Source of the DNA: an uncultured bacterium
GTDB taxonomy: Bacteria > Cyanobacteriota > Vampirovibrionia > Gastranaerophilales > Gastranaerophilaceae
DNA: 15,407 bases
Assembly (NCBI GenBank): GCA_949286405.1
Contig: CASECH010000220.1
Coordinates: 1 to 15,407 of the forward strand
Reading direction: 5' to 3'
The notes beneath the pieces were generated by a model. The model saw nothing but the letters and a program-made list of their open reading frames with translations, ran no database searches and was not told the DNA's origin. Positions 1-7,923 of this stretch are shown here, in pieces. How positions within the stretch are numbered: the first letter of the stretch is position 1; every line of letters begins with the position of its first letter. Position numbers and translations under genes: made by a program.

Positions 1-621
1 ATCGTAACCAGTAACTATAGGATAATTCTTTCTTGAACTTAGACAAAGAAAAAAGAAATCTTTCCCCATTTGATTTGGGCCTTTAGCTCCATTTATATCA
101 ACATATAGTACAACTCGAAATCGTTTATCTACATCATGACGTCCATAAGAACTAATTCCAATAACTGCACCATTAGCAAGAGCATAAATATATTCCATTT
201 TATCCCATCCATTAAAACCTGTTCCTACTTTTTTACCATTTAAACCTATGTAGTACATTGGAAGACCATGCGTAGAATGTTTATCATTTTGACCAAAATC
301 ATTAGCTGCTTTTAGGTGAGGAGTAAGGTAAGAAGCTATTAGAGCTACGCTTTCTTGTGTTCTGGTTTCAGATAACCCCCAGTCTTCAGGCAATCCATGT
401 TCCTGATAAGCACTCAAATACGCTTGCGAAAGAATGGAATATGTTGTTTTAAATTGATTTAACCAAACTTTCTCTTGATATTTTTGAATAATTGCTGGAA
501 GAGTAAGGGCACAAACAACCCCAATAATACCAAGAGTAATAAGAACTTCGGCAAGAGTAAATGCTCGATAAAAAGCAAACATATTAGTTTTCTTAGTATT
601 TGAACCTGCAATTTTATTCAT
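1..621 (-). CDS. Type IV pilin-like / type II secretion pseudopilin-like protein, 3' end cut by window edge
   Basis: Reading leftward from an ATG at 621, the frame stays open for 207 codons to the window edge, so the C-terminus is missing. A GAAAGGTGG ribosome site at 630-638 supports this start. The N-terminus is a prepilin signal: a 20-residue basic leader ending Arg19-Ala20, then Phe21-Thr-Leu-Ala-Glu25 and a hydrophobic helix to about residue 45. Phe+1 and Glu+5 are the canonical residues for prepilin peptidase cleavage and N-methylation, but position -1 is Ala rather than the usual Gly. The C-terminal part carries 'DINGAKGPNQMG', a style I associate with the many pseudopilin-like proteins of Gastranaerophilales. 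The mature protein is expected in the inner membrane or in a pilus-like fibre. It lies 22 bases downstream of era on the same strand and is probably co-transcribed with it. The family is fairly sure. The specific role (pilin, pseudopilin or competence) cannot be told. Confidence 0.85.
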   Translation of the reverse strand, partial: MNKIAGSNTKKTNMFAFYRAFTLAEVLITLGIIGVVCALTLPAIIQKYQEKVWLNQFKTTYSILSQAYLSAYQEHGLPEDWGLSETRTQESVALIASYLTPHLKAANDFGQNDKHSTHGLPMYYIGLNGKKVGTGFNGWDKMEYIYALANGAVIGISSYGRHDVDKRFRVVLYVDINGAKGPNQMGKDFFFLCLSSRKNYPIVTGYD

Positions 622-643
622 GTTTTATTCCACCTTTCAAAAA

Positions 644-1534
644 TCATTTATCCTGTTCATATCCAAATTCTTTTAAAGAAGATTGCTTTTTACGCCAGTC
701 TTTTTCAACTTTCACCTCAAGCCCGAGAAAGACTTTCTTTTCAACAATCTTTTCTAGCTCAATACGAGCTTCTGAGCCAATCGTTTTCAACATACTACCA
801 TTTTTACCGATAAGAATCCCTTTTTGGCTTTTTGTCTCACAATAAATTGTGGCATAAATTCTATCAATATCATCATTTTCAGAATAACTCTCAATTTTCA
901 CTGCAACAGAATGAGGTATTTCATCAGAAGTATTAAGAAGAATTTTTTCTCTAATAATTTCTTCTGCAACATCACGCATCGTTTCTTCTGTTACGACATC
1001 TTCAGGATATAAAAAATCTCCATCAGGCAAATATTTATAAATATTTTTTATTAAAGTATCTATATTTCGACCTGTTTTTGCTGATACCTTCACAACAGGA
1101 TAATTTTTTTCAAACAAAACTTTATAGCTCAAAAGATTTTGCTCAACCTTTTGCATATTTTTAATTTTATCAACTTTATTCATTACAATAATCACAGGAA
1201 TATCAGTTTGTAAAATATTTTGAGCAATCCATTTATCACCTTTCCCAGCAGGGTCAGAACCATCAACTAAGAACAAAATTAAATCAGCATCAGGGACTGC
1301 AACTTTAGCTTCATCAAGTAAAAATTCACCCAATTTATTAAGGGGTTTGTGAACTCCTGGAGTATCTATAAAAACTATTTGACCTTTTTCATTTGTATAA
1401 ATACCCTTTATTCTTTTACGAGTTGTCTGTGCTTTATCTGTTGTAATAACAATCTTTTGTCCTAAAATTTGATTTAGTATAGTAGATTTTCCTACATTAG
1501 GCCTGCCAATTATTGCTACAAAACCGCTTTTCAT
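644..1534 (-). CDS. era: GTPase Era, 30S ribosomal subunit maturation factor
   Basis: This is a 296-residue Era of normal length. Era is an essential GTPase that binds the 3' end of 16S rRNA and helps mature the 30S subunit, and it can associate with the inner membrane. The GTPase motifs are all visible: G1 GRPNVGKS at residues 10-17, a G2 region KAQTTRKRI from 34, G3 DTPG at 57-60, G4 NKVD at 119-122 and G5 SAK at 151-153. The C-terminal KH RNA-binding domain has the GxxG loop IGKNGSML at 242-249. The start is supported by GAGGTA at 1541-1546, six bases upstream of the ATG. The gene diverges from the gene at 1657 and is followed after 22 bases by the pseudopilin gene. Nothing in the protein looks degenerate. 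Confidence 0.97.
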   Translation of the reverse strand: MKSGFVAIIGRPNVGKSTILNQILGQKIVITTDKAQTTRKRIKGIYTNEKGQIVFIDTPGVHKPLNKLGEFLLDEAKVAVPDADLILFLVDGSDPAGKGDKWIAQNILQTDIPVIIVMNKVDKIKNMQKVEQNLLSYKVLFEKNYPVVKVSAKTGRNIDTLIKNIYKYLPDGDFLYPEDVVTEETMRDVAEEIIREKILLNTSDEIPHSVAVKIESYSENDDIDRIYATIYCETKSQKGILIGKNGSMLKTIGSEARIELEKIVEKKVFLGLEVKVEKDWRKKQSSLKEFGYEQDK

Positions 1535-1558
1535 ATAAATTACCTCTATTTTTTAACA

Positions 1559-1587
1559 ATTGTAACACAAATTTATCAATTTATTAA
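1559..1587 (-). promoter_or_regulatory. Candidate era promoter
   Basis: On the minus strand an extended -10 element, TGT-TACAAT, has its hexamer at 1564-1559. At a 17-base spacing the -35 position (1587-1582) reads TTAATA, a poor match. Transcription would begin near 1552 and leave a leader of about 18 bases containing the GAGGTA ribosome site. The call is by eye only. Confidence 0.4.
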
Positions 1588-1591
1588 GAAT

Positions 1592-1628
1592 TTGGCAATT
1601 TTTTGCAACTCAAAGTATTATATATACT
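1592..1628 (+). promoter_or_regulatory. Candidate promoter for the gene at 1657
   Basis: Two overlapping sigma-70-like readings exist. TTGGCA at 1592-1597 is followed after 18 bases by TATTAT at 1616-1621. A better -10, TATACT, lies at 1623-1628, but its nearest -35-like hexamer (TTGCAA, 1603-1608) is only 14 bases away. Either would give a leader of about 20-30 bases. The sequence alone does not decide between them. Confidence 0.35.
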
Positions 1629-1656
1629 ATAGGGAAAAATTAACTAACGGTAGAAG

Positions 1657-3744
1657 ATGGTAAAAAAATCCAATATATTTGGAATAGCATTTTTGCTTGG
1701 GTTAGCATTGACCAATGTCAATCTAGCATCAGCAGGTGATAATAACCTCGTTCAACTTGATTTACAAAAATCAAATAACAACGCGGTAGATTTAACTTTT
1801 TTTACAACAACTCCTTACCAAGACAACATTGTTGTAAGAAAAAAATCAGATAACAAGTATGTTGTCCTGATGCCAAAAGTAGTTTCATCTGGATATTCAG
1901 CACCTGACTTAGGCAGCGTAAAAGATCTTGTCTCACACGTAGATGTAAAAAGCGTTAATGAAAGTGGTAATGCATACACCAAAGTTACACTAATTACAAC
2001 TAAACCTATAAATATCAAAACAAAAACTCAAAAATCAAATCCTATAACTGCAGAAGAAAAAGAATACAAAACTTTAATTGCAGAAGCAAATTCTATCAAA
2101 AACAATATAGGTAAAAACAATTCATTAAAAGCCGAAAATATTCAAAGAAAAACAAATATTACAGTAAATAAAGCACAACGAAATATTACAGAAAACAAAG
2201 AAACAAATAAAAACATAACAACAACACAACAACAACCCTTAAAAGAAACTAAAAAAGTAAAAATTATTCAAGAAAAGAAAAAAGAGATAAATGAAATCTC
2301 ACAAAAAGTCGAAAATAAAACAAATAACATAAGAGATAATCTGGAAAACAAATATCCTCTTGCAACTTCTAAAGATGATTTGGACAATATTGTTCCAACT
2401 ATACAACCAACTAATGAAAATAATTTAACAGACAAAGAAAATGTTCAACAGACAATCAAAAAAGAAAAAACTTTACCTTCATACGTTCTTATGCTAAATT
2501 CTATGAAGGAAGATTTACTTTCAGTAATTAGTGAGGTAGCAAATAAAATGCCAATTGGCATAGCAACAATTTTATTTTTCATACTTACTCCGCTTATCGG
2601 ATTGTATATTATTTCAAAAATTATAAAGGCAACACTTGTAAATTCAAAAATTTTAAAAGACTCTTTTCTTAATCATCTTGCAGAACAACCACCTGCACTT
2701 AACACTTTACGCTACAATAATATTGTAAATGATAAAGATTTAAATTGGCAACAAAAATACCAAAAATATCTTGATGCATCTGCAAAACCTGTTTCAAGAG
2801 GTGCAAACAAAGGTAATTATACGTTCATAAAACAACCTGCCACTGAAGAAGTTATTGATCAAAAACGTCAACAACTGGAGCAAATTGTAGCAGATATGGC
2901 ACCTAATTCTGAATTTAATCCAGAAATAATTGAAGTCCAAAGTGAAGACAATACAATTCACAAACAGCTCCAAAAAACAATTAAACTAAAAGGTTTTGAT
3001 TCTAATAACCTTTCAACTAATCCTCTTGAAATGTCACATCGTGACAAGATAAAAAGTAGATTTAAGAAATACGAAAAAACTCAAAAATTAAAAGAAGCAG
3101 AAAATGTTAATCTGGGATCATCAGTACTTCACTCAAATAAAAGAAGAATGAAAGATCCAAACCTTAATATATCTGAAATACAAGCACTAAAACAAAGGGC
3201 CAAAGAAATGAATATTGATGAAAATGATTACGTAATGTCATCCGTTGAAGAATTTTTCTCCATCTTAGATAAAGAAAAAGAAGCCAAAAAAGTAACAAAT
3301 CCGATGGCTCCAAATATTGCAAAAATAAGACCAACACTAGACAGACAACACGATCTTGCTGGAATAATGCAACCGGCAAAAAGTCAAATTCAAATAGAAA
3401 AAACAGAAACTGCAAAACCTCAAGAAATAAATACTTTGCAATCAAATCCTATTGAAAAACTTAGAAACGAAACAAAAGATTCATATATAAACGGTCTAAT
3501 CGTAAAATCAGGATTCAATATTGATAACAATAAAGGTTTCTACATTGTAAATCACGAAGGAAAATCTGCCCTAATTGGTCGTGTAAATGAAGAAGTATTT
3601 GTATTGAAAAAATTTGATAAAAATGTAGACAAACCTATCCAAGTAAGACATGATAACGCAAATGTCTATATGGTAAAAGCAGATAACTTCAAATCTTTGA
3701 TTGAAGTAAATGATAATAAAATGGGTGTCTTAATAGAATTATAG
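1657..3744 (+). CDS. Bitopic envelope protein with AMIN-like periplasmic domain and large cytoplasmic region
   Basis: I do not recognise a named gene. The 695-residue product starts with a Sec signal peptide (residues 1-26, likely cut after Ala-Ser-Ala). A beta-rich stretch follows at about 30-115 and resembles the AMIN domain, a peptidoglycan or envelope-targeting module found in AmiC, PilQ and many cyanobacterial proteins. Residues about 130-275 are a low-complexity Asn/Lys/Thr/Gln linker. One membrane helix lies at about 299-322, followed by Lys-rich residues, so the remaining roughly 370 residues should be cytoplasmic. These are charged and helical, ending in a compact beta-rich domain at about 606-695. 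The layout (periplasmic wall-binding module, linker, one helix, big cytoplasmic part) is like that of FimV-type polar or pilus scaffolds, but this is an analogy and not detected homology. The ribosome site is weak (GGTAG just upstream). A sugar-binding lipoprotein gene follows after 22 bases. Confidence 0.8.
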   Translation: MVKKSNIFGIAFLLGLALTNVNLASAGDNNLVQLDLQKSNNNAVDLTFFTTTPYQDNIVVRKKSDNKYVVLMPKVVSSGYSAPDLGSVKDLVSHVDVKSVNESGNAYTKVTLITTKPINIKTKTQKSNPITAEEKEYKTLIAEANSIKNNIGKNNSLKAENIQRKTNITVNKAQRNITENKETNKNITTTQQQPLKETKKVKIIQEKKKEINEISQKVENKTNNIRDNLENKYPLATSKDDLDNIVPTIQPTNENNLTDKENVQQTIKKEKTLPSYVLMLNSMKEDLLSVISEVANKMPIGIATILFFILTPLIGLYIISKIIKATLVNSKILKDSFLNHLAEQPPALNTLRYNNIVNDKDLNWQQKYQKYLDASAKPVSRGANKGNYTFIKQPATEEVIDQKRQQLEQIVADMAPNSEFNPEIIEVQSEDNTIHKQLQKTIKLKGFDSNNLSTNPLEMSHRDKIKSRFKKYEKTQKLKEAENVNLGSSVLHSNKRRMKDPNLNISEIQALKQRAKEMNIDENDYVMSSVEEFFSILDKEKEAKKVTNPMAPNIAKIRPTLDRQHDLAGIMQPAKSQIQIEKTETAKPQEINTLQSNPIEKLRNETKDSYINGLIVKSGFNIDNNKGFYIVNHEGKSALIGRVNEEVFVLKKFDKNVDKPIQVRHDNANVYMVKADNFKSLIEVNDNKMGVLIEL

Positions 3745-3766
3745 ACATTAAATTGAGAGCAGCTAA

Positions 3767-4939
3767 GTGAAAACATACATAAAAAAATTTATATTCATTG
3801 CAACACTGATATGTAGTTGTACACTGTGTGGATGTTCTAATAAAACAGATAACTCAATAACTATACAATTTGCAAGCTGGGGATCTAAATCTGAAGTAGA
3901 AATCCTTGAGCCGCTACTTAAAGATTTTGAAAATAAAAATCCAAATATAAAAGTGGATTTTATGCATATTCCTCAGAACTATTTTCAAAAAATACATCTT
4001 TTGTTTGCATCAAATACGGCACCTGATGTCATTTTTATGAACAACTTATACCTCCCTATTTATGCAAATGCCGGCGTACTAAAAGAAATCCCTACATCTT
4101 CTAATCAAAAGCTAAAGAATACATACTATGAAAATGCCCTAAAAGCACTCAGCTATAAAGGAAAATTATACGCAATCCCACGAGATGTATCAAATTTAGT
4201 TATATACTACAACAAAGATATATTTGATAAAAAACACATTCCATACCCTAATTCAAATTGGACATTTAAAGATTTCATAAATACAAGTATAAAGTTAACC
4301 GACCAAAAAACTTTTGCAATAAGTTTTGAACAAGACCCTATGTTTTTTCTTCCTTATTTAATGAGTGAGGGCGGAGGAATTCTTTCAGATAATCTTGAGG
4401 AAGTAATTATTAGTAGCCAACAAAGTCAAAAAGGACTAAATTTCTATACAGATTTAAGAAAAAAATATCACGTTGCACCTGAAAAATCAGAAAGTGCAAG
4501 TGCCACTATGGCTCAAATGTTTTTGCAAGAAAGAATAGCCATGCACCTTTCAGGACGCTGGCTAACTCCTAAATACAGAGAAGGAGCTAAATTCAAATGG
4601 GATATAGTAGAATTCCCACAAGGTTCTAAAGGAAGTATCGTCCCGCTTGACGCATCAGGATGGTCCATTTCAAAATCAACTAAACACCCAGAAGAAGCAG
4701 AAAAACTTGTAGAATATTTATCTTCCAAAGAAAGTATCGAAAAACTAACTCAAAGCGGACTTATAGTACCAGCAAGAAAAGATGTCGCAAATTCAAAATA
4801 CTTTTTGGATAAAAATTCTCCAGAACACGCTCAAGTATTTTTAAATGTTATATCAACATCAAAACCAACACCTGTATCTGTAAATTACAAAGAAATTATT
4901 GATAACCTTTCAACAGAATTAGAAAAAAAGTTTAACTAA
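3767..4939 (+). CDS. ABC-importer sugar-binding lipoprotein (extracellular solute-binding family 1, MalE/UgpB type)
   Basis: The product is 390 residues, starting at GTG with GAGAG at 3755-3759. It has a lipoprotein signal: a basic N-terminus, a hydrophobic stretch, then lipobox Leu-Cys-Gly-Cys with Cys23 as the lipidated residue. The mature start 'ITIQFASWGS' and the following pattern (a helix, then 'NPNIKVDF', then 'APDVIFMNN' near residues 85-95) are typical of carbohydrate-binding proteins of family 1. Further family-typical segments are 'GKLYAIPRD', 'YYNKDIFDK' and 'GRWLTPKYREG'. The length is normal. Such proteins deliver sugars or glycerol-3-phosphate-like compounds to an inner-membrane ABC permease, held here by a lipid anchor. 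No permease or ATPase gene is in the window, so the substrate and partners are unknown. MalQ further downstream makes a maltodextrin-like ligand possible, but this is weak inference. Confidence 0.9.
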   Translation: MKTYIKKFIFIATLICSCTLCGCSNKTDNSITIQFASWGSKSEVEILEPLLKDFENKNPNIKVDFMHIPQNYFQKIHLLFASNTAPDVIFMNNLYLPIYANAGVLKEIPTSSNQKLKNTYYENALKALSYKGKLYAIPRDVSNLVIYYNKDIFDKKHIPYPNSNWTFKDFINTSIKLTDQKTFAISFEQDPMFFLPYLMSEGGGILSDNLEEVIISSQQSQKGLNFYTDLRKKYHVAPEKSESASATMAQMFLQERIAMHLSGRWLTPKYREGAKFKWDIVEFPQGSKGSIVPLDASGWSISKSTKHPEEAEKLVEYLSSKESIEKLTQSGLIVPARKDVANSKYFLDKNSPEHAQVFLNVISTSKPTPVSVNYKEIIDNLSTELEKKFN

Positions 4940-4940
4940 T

Positions 4941-4962
4941 ACTTTTTAATTTATGCTAAAAT
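4941..4962 (+). promoter_or_regulatory. Extended -10 promoter for rsmI, probably leaderless
   Basis: A T-run followed by AATTTATGC-TAAAAT ends in an extended -10 element (TGC plus TAAAAT at 4957-4962). The ATG of rsmI is only seven bases beyond the -10, so the expected transcription start falls on or next to the start codon. No ribosome site lies between. The same motif with TATAAT and two more Ts lies before bamA at 5812-5835. No good -35 is visible. Confidence 0.6.
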
Positions 4963-4968
4963 CAAATT

Positions 4969-5781
4969 ATGAAAGAATACGATTTTTACATAGTACCAAC
5001 ACCAATAGGCAATCTGTCAGACATCACAGAAAGGGCAATAGAAACTCTTAGAAATGTTGATATCATAGCTTGTGAAGATATACGAGTAACTCAAAAATTA
5101 TTAAATCATCTAAAAATAGATACTAAATGTATTTCTTATCACAAATTTAATGAAAAAGAACGCGTTGACTACTTTCTTTCAATGCTTAAATCGGGAAAGA
5201 AGATGGCACTTGTGTCTGATGCGGGAACACCTCTTTTTTGTGATCCAGGAGCAATATTAGTGAAAGAACTCCGCAAAAATGATATAAAAATAACCTCATT
5301 ACCAGGTGCCAATGCAGTTGTTACATTTTTATCTCAAATATCAAGAGAAGAAGAAAATTTTACTTTCATAGGTTTTCTTCCAAGAACTAAAAATCAAATT
5401 GAAAGTATTTTATCAAAATACAAATCTACGGATTTAGTATTTTATGATTCACCAAACCGAATAATGAATACACTTGAAATAATAAAAGAATTTAATCCAA
5501 ATGCAAAAGTTGCAATTGGTCGAGAACTGACAAAGGTTTTTGAAGAAATTGTAATAAATGATGTTCATTCTGTAATAGAATATTTTGAAAAAAATACCCT
5601 AAAAGGAGAAATTGTTGCAATGGTATTCAGGACAAAATCAGATAATAATGAAATTGAACTGGATGAAAAAATTAACATTCTAAAGAAAAAAAATTTCAAA
5701 GCAAAAGAAATATCCTCAATCCTTGCTGCACTATACGATTTAAATAAAAATGATATATACAAAAAAATTATAGAAAATTAA
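4969..5781 (+). CDS. rsmI: 16S rRNA (cytidine-1402-2'-O)-methyltransferase RsmI
   Basis: The product has 270 residues, close to the family length of about 280. RsmI uses S-adenosylmethionine to methylate the ribose of C1402 in 16S rRNA at the ribosomal P site, in the cytoplasm. Family signatures are visible in order: 'YIVPTPIGNLSDIT' at residues 7-20, 'ACEDIRVTQKLL' near 34-46, 'ALVSDAGTPLFCDPG' around 80-94 and 'SLPGANAVVTFLS' around 109-121. Further on are 'FIGFLPR' and 'IGRELTKVFEE'. These are the hallmarks of the tetrapyrrole-methylase-like fold to which RsmI belongs. The start fits the family, whose members begin just before 'VPTPIGNL'. There is no Shine-Dalgarno sequence, and the predicted promoter abuts the ATG. 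The gene lies 29 bases after the sugar-binding lipoprotein gene. Confidence 0.96.
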   Translation: MKEYDFYIVPTPIGNLSDITERAIETLRNVDIIACEDIRVTQKLLNHLKIDTKCISYHKFNEKERVDYFLSMLKSGKKMALVSDAGTPLFCDPGAILVKELRKNDIKITSLPGANAVVTFLSQISREEENFTFIGFLPRTKNQIESILSKYKSTDLVFYDSPNRIMNTLEIIKEFNPNAKVAIGRELTKVFEEIVINDVHSVIEYFEKNTLKGEIVAMVFRTKSDNNEIELDEKINILKKKNFKAKEISSILAALYDLNKNDIYKKIIEN

Positions 5782-5811
5782 CAAAACTCAATCATTTTCT
5801 TTATGTATTCC

Positions 5812-5835
5812 ACTTTTTTTAATTTATGCTATAAT
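5812..5835 (+). promoter_or_regulatory. Extended -10 promoter for bamA-skp
   Basis: A T-run is followed by AATTTATGC-TATAAT, an extended -10 with a perfect TATAAT at 5830-5835. It copies the rsmI promoter motif at 4941-4962 apart from two extra Ts and one A-to-T change. Transcription would begin near 5842, leaving a leader of about 37 bases with an AAGGA ribosome site. The -35 is not clear (TTCCAC at 5808-5813 is the nearest candidate). Confidence 0.6.
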
Positions 5836-5864
5836 ATTTTTAGGAATAGTATTAATGAAGTTTT

Positions 5865-5869
5865 AAGGA
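5865..5869 (+). promoter_or_regulatory. Ribosome binding site that fixes the TTG start of bamA
   Basis: AAGGA lies nine bases before TTG at 5879. The next in-frame ATG codons fall inside or at the end of the signal peptide and would destroy it, so the TTG is the likely start. Confidence 0.7.
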
Positions 5870-5878
5870 CAATAATTC

Positions 5879-7909
5879 TTGAATTATATAAAAAAATTAT
5901 ATATAACATTAATTGCTTTGTCATTAATGATTACATACCCGATGAGTGCAGAAGCGTTCAGCTTAAAATGGTTCAAAGGGAAAAAGCAAAAACCTGAAAT
6001 TCAAGAGGTTCAAAATTCTCCTGTGGATAAAAAGTCAGATGATACTCCTGACTATGATTTTGAAGGAGACTCTGCTCCTGCTATTCCTCAAAATTCATAT
6101 GACTTGGATACATCTACACCTAAAGCTTCCGCTTCTGTAAGTGAAACAAAAAACCAGAAACAAATAAAAGATATAGAAATAATTGGAGCAAATGTAACCA
6201 ATCCTCAAACAATTTTAGACACAATGAAACTAAAAAAAGGGGATTATTATAATAGATCTCAATTACAAAAGGACCTTAAAGCAATCTATCAATTAGGCTT
6301 TTTTACGGAAAACATGAAAGCTATTCCGGTAAATAACAGCGACGGAACAATCACCCTTAAAATATTGATAGAAGAAAATACCCCAGTAACAGATTTTACA
6401 ATAGAAGGTAATTCCGTGGTCTCAACAGAAGAGATTCTAGCCTACCTTATGCCAATGAAAGGCAAACCGCAAAATATAAGCGAATTAAATGAAGCAATTA
6501 ATAAAATTCAAGAATGCTATTCCTCAAAAGGCTATATTCTAGCACGTGTAGACTCCATTACAGACGATCCAGACGGCACAGTTAATGTGAGCATAAAAGA
6601 AGGTAAAATTAACAAAATACTTATCGCAGGTAATGAAAAAACAAAAGATTTCGTAATCGAAAGAAATGTCTTGAGTGAACCTGGTATGGTATATAACGAA
6701 AACCTTCTAAAAGAAGACATTGTAAGACTTTATGCTACTCAAGCATTTAAAGATGTAACAAGAGAAATAGAACCCTCAGGAGAAAATCCTGACACATATA
6801 ATATTACAATAAGCGTTGAAGAACAAAGAACTGCAAGTATCTCTGTAGGTGGAGGTATAGATTCAGTTACCGGTGTATTCGGATCCTTAGGCATTGCAGA
6901 TAACAATTTTCGAGGACGTAACCAAAGACTATCTCTTAATGGTATAGCCGGTACCGGTGTAATTCTGAATGATGCATCAATAAAAAGAAGAATGAATATT
7001 CAAGCGGAATTAAGCTTCTTTGAACCATATTTCTTTAACGCAGATACATCTTTAATGAGCAAAATTTTCTATAGAGATTTTGGAAGTTACCAAGTACCTC
7101 TAGCAATTGAAAGAAGAGTCGGAGCAGAGGCTACTGTTGCTCATAGGATGAAGTTTAACAAACACGTTACATCTACATTCACGCTTGGTGTTGAAAATAT
7201 CGATGTATCAGAAGGTGATTTTGCTAAAATTTCAAGCTTATATAACAAATATAATGTTCCAATTTCAGAACGTGCGAAACAATTGGACGGAGGTTTCTTC
7301 TTATCTTTAAGTCCTGCATTGCTATATGATACTCGTGACAGTGCGACTGTAACAAGAAAAGGTACAATGGCTAGTTTAAGATTTGATGAAGAACTTGGAA
7401 TTATTGACTTTGATAAAACTCACGGAAAACTAACAGGTATGGTTAAACAATATATCCCTGTCGGTAAGAAGTCATCATTGTCTTTCACAGCTAAAGGAGG
7501 AGGAAAAATCCACGGTGATAACATGCCTGAAGTTATGGCATATAGATTAGGTGGTCCTTACACTGTAAGAGGTTTCAAAATGAGTGGTGTAGGTACAGGT
7601 GACGCATTCATTATGGGTAGTGCAGAATTTGCAACTCCAATACCATTCTTGGATAGAACAAAAATAAGTTTCTTAAATAACTTAAGATTTACAGCTTGGG
7701 TAGATGCAGGTAAAGTATTTAATCCTACAATTACAAATGAATTATACGACAGACCATTATATGCAGTATCTGCCGGTGTTGGGCTTAAATTGTATATACC
7801 TGGACTTGGTCCATTATCAATTGATTATGGTATTCCACTTACAAACCCTGGAGAAAATGGGTCAAGAAACGGTTATTTCACTTTTGGTGTAGGCGATATA
7901 TTATATTAA
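5879..7909 (+). CDS. bamA: Outer membrane protein assembly factor BamA (Omp85 family), three POTRA domains
   Basis: BamA folds and inserts beta-barrel proteins into the outer membrane. This 676-residue protein starts at TTG and has a signal peptide at residues 1-26 (cut after Ser-Ala-Glu-Ala). A Pro/Asp/Lys-rich linker runs to about 95. Three POTRA domains follow at about 97-166, 168-242 and 244-316, and then a 16-strand-type barrel to Tyr676. The barrel contains the family's loop 6 motif, VRGF at 563-566 inside 'LGGPYTVRGF', and it ends in an aromatic residue as is usual for outer-membrane barrels. Three POTRA domains after a low-complexity N-terminal region match cyanobacterial Omp85 rather than the five-POTRA proteobacterial BamA. 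This supports a cyanobacteria-related lineage. Skp follows after 14 bases. The protein looks intact. Confidence 0.95.
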   Translation: MNYIKKLYITLIALSLMITYPMSAEAFSLKWFKGKKQKPEIQEVQNSPVDKKSDDTPDYDFEGDSAPAIPQNSYDLDTSTPKASASVSETKNQKQIKDIEIIGANVTNPQTILDTMKLKKGDYYNRSQLQKDLKAIYQLGFFTENMKAIPVNNSDGTITLKILIEENTPVTDFTIEGNSVVSTEEILAYLMPMKGKPQNISELNEAINKIQECYSSKGYILARVDSITDDPDGTVNVSIKEGKINKILIAGNEKTKDFVIERNVLSEPGMVYNENLLKEDIVRLYATQAFKDVTREIEPSGENPDTYNITISVEEQRTASISVGGGIDSVTGVFGSLGIADNNFRGRNQRLSLNGIAGTGVILNDASIKRRMNIQAELSFFEPYFFNADTSLMSKIFYRDFGSYQVPLAIERRVGAEATVAHRMKFNKHVTSTFTLGVENIDVSEGDFAKISSLYNKYNVPISERAKQLDGGFFLSLSPALLYDTRDSATVTRKGTMASLRFDEELGIIDFDKTHGKLTGMVKQYIPVGKKSSLSFTAKGGGKIHGDNMPEVMAYRLGGPYTVRGFKMSGVGTGDAFIMGSAEFATPIPFLDRTKISFLNNLRFTAWVDAGKVFNPTITNELYDRPLYAVSAGVGLKLYIPGLGPLSIDYGIPLTNPGENGSRNGYFTFGVGDILY

Positions 7910-7923
7910 TAACAGGAGGTTTT

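Noticed and set aside
3164..3445. Minus-strand 93-codon open frame, rich in Leu and Phe
   Set aside because: It lies wholly inside the 695-residue gene on the other strand. Its Leu/Phe-rich text comes from antisense reading of Lys- and Glu-rich codons.
5803..5997. Small plus-strand open frame before bamA
   Set aside because: It overlaps the bamA promoter and signal peptide in another frame and has no ribosome site. The TTG start with AAGGA explains the region better.
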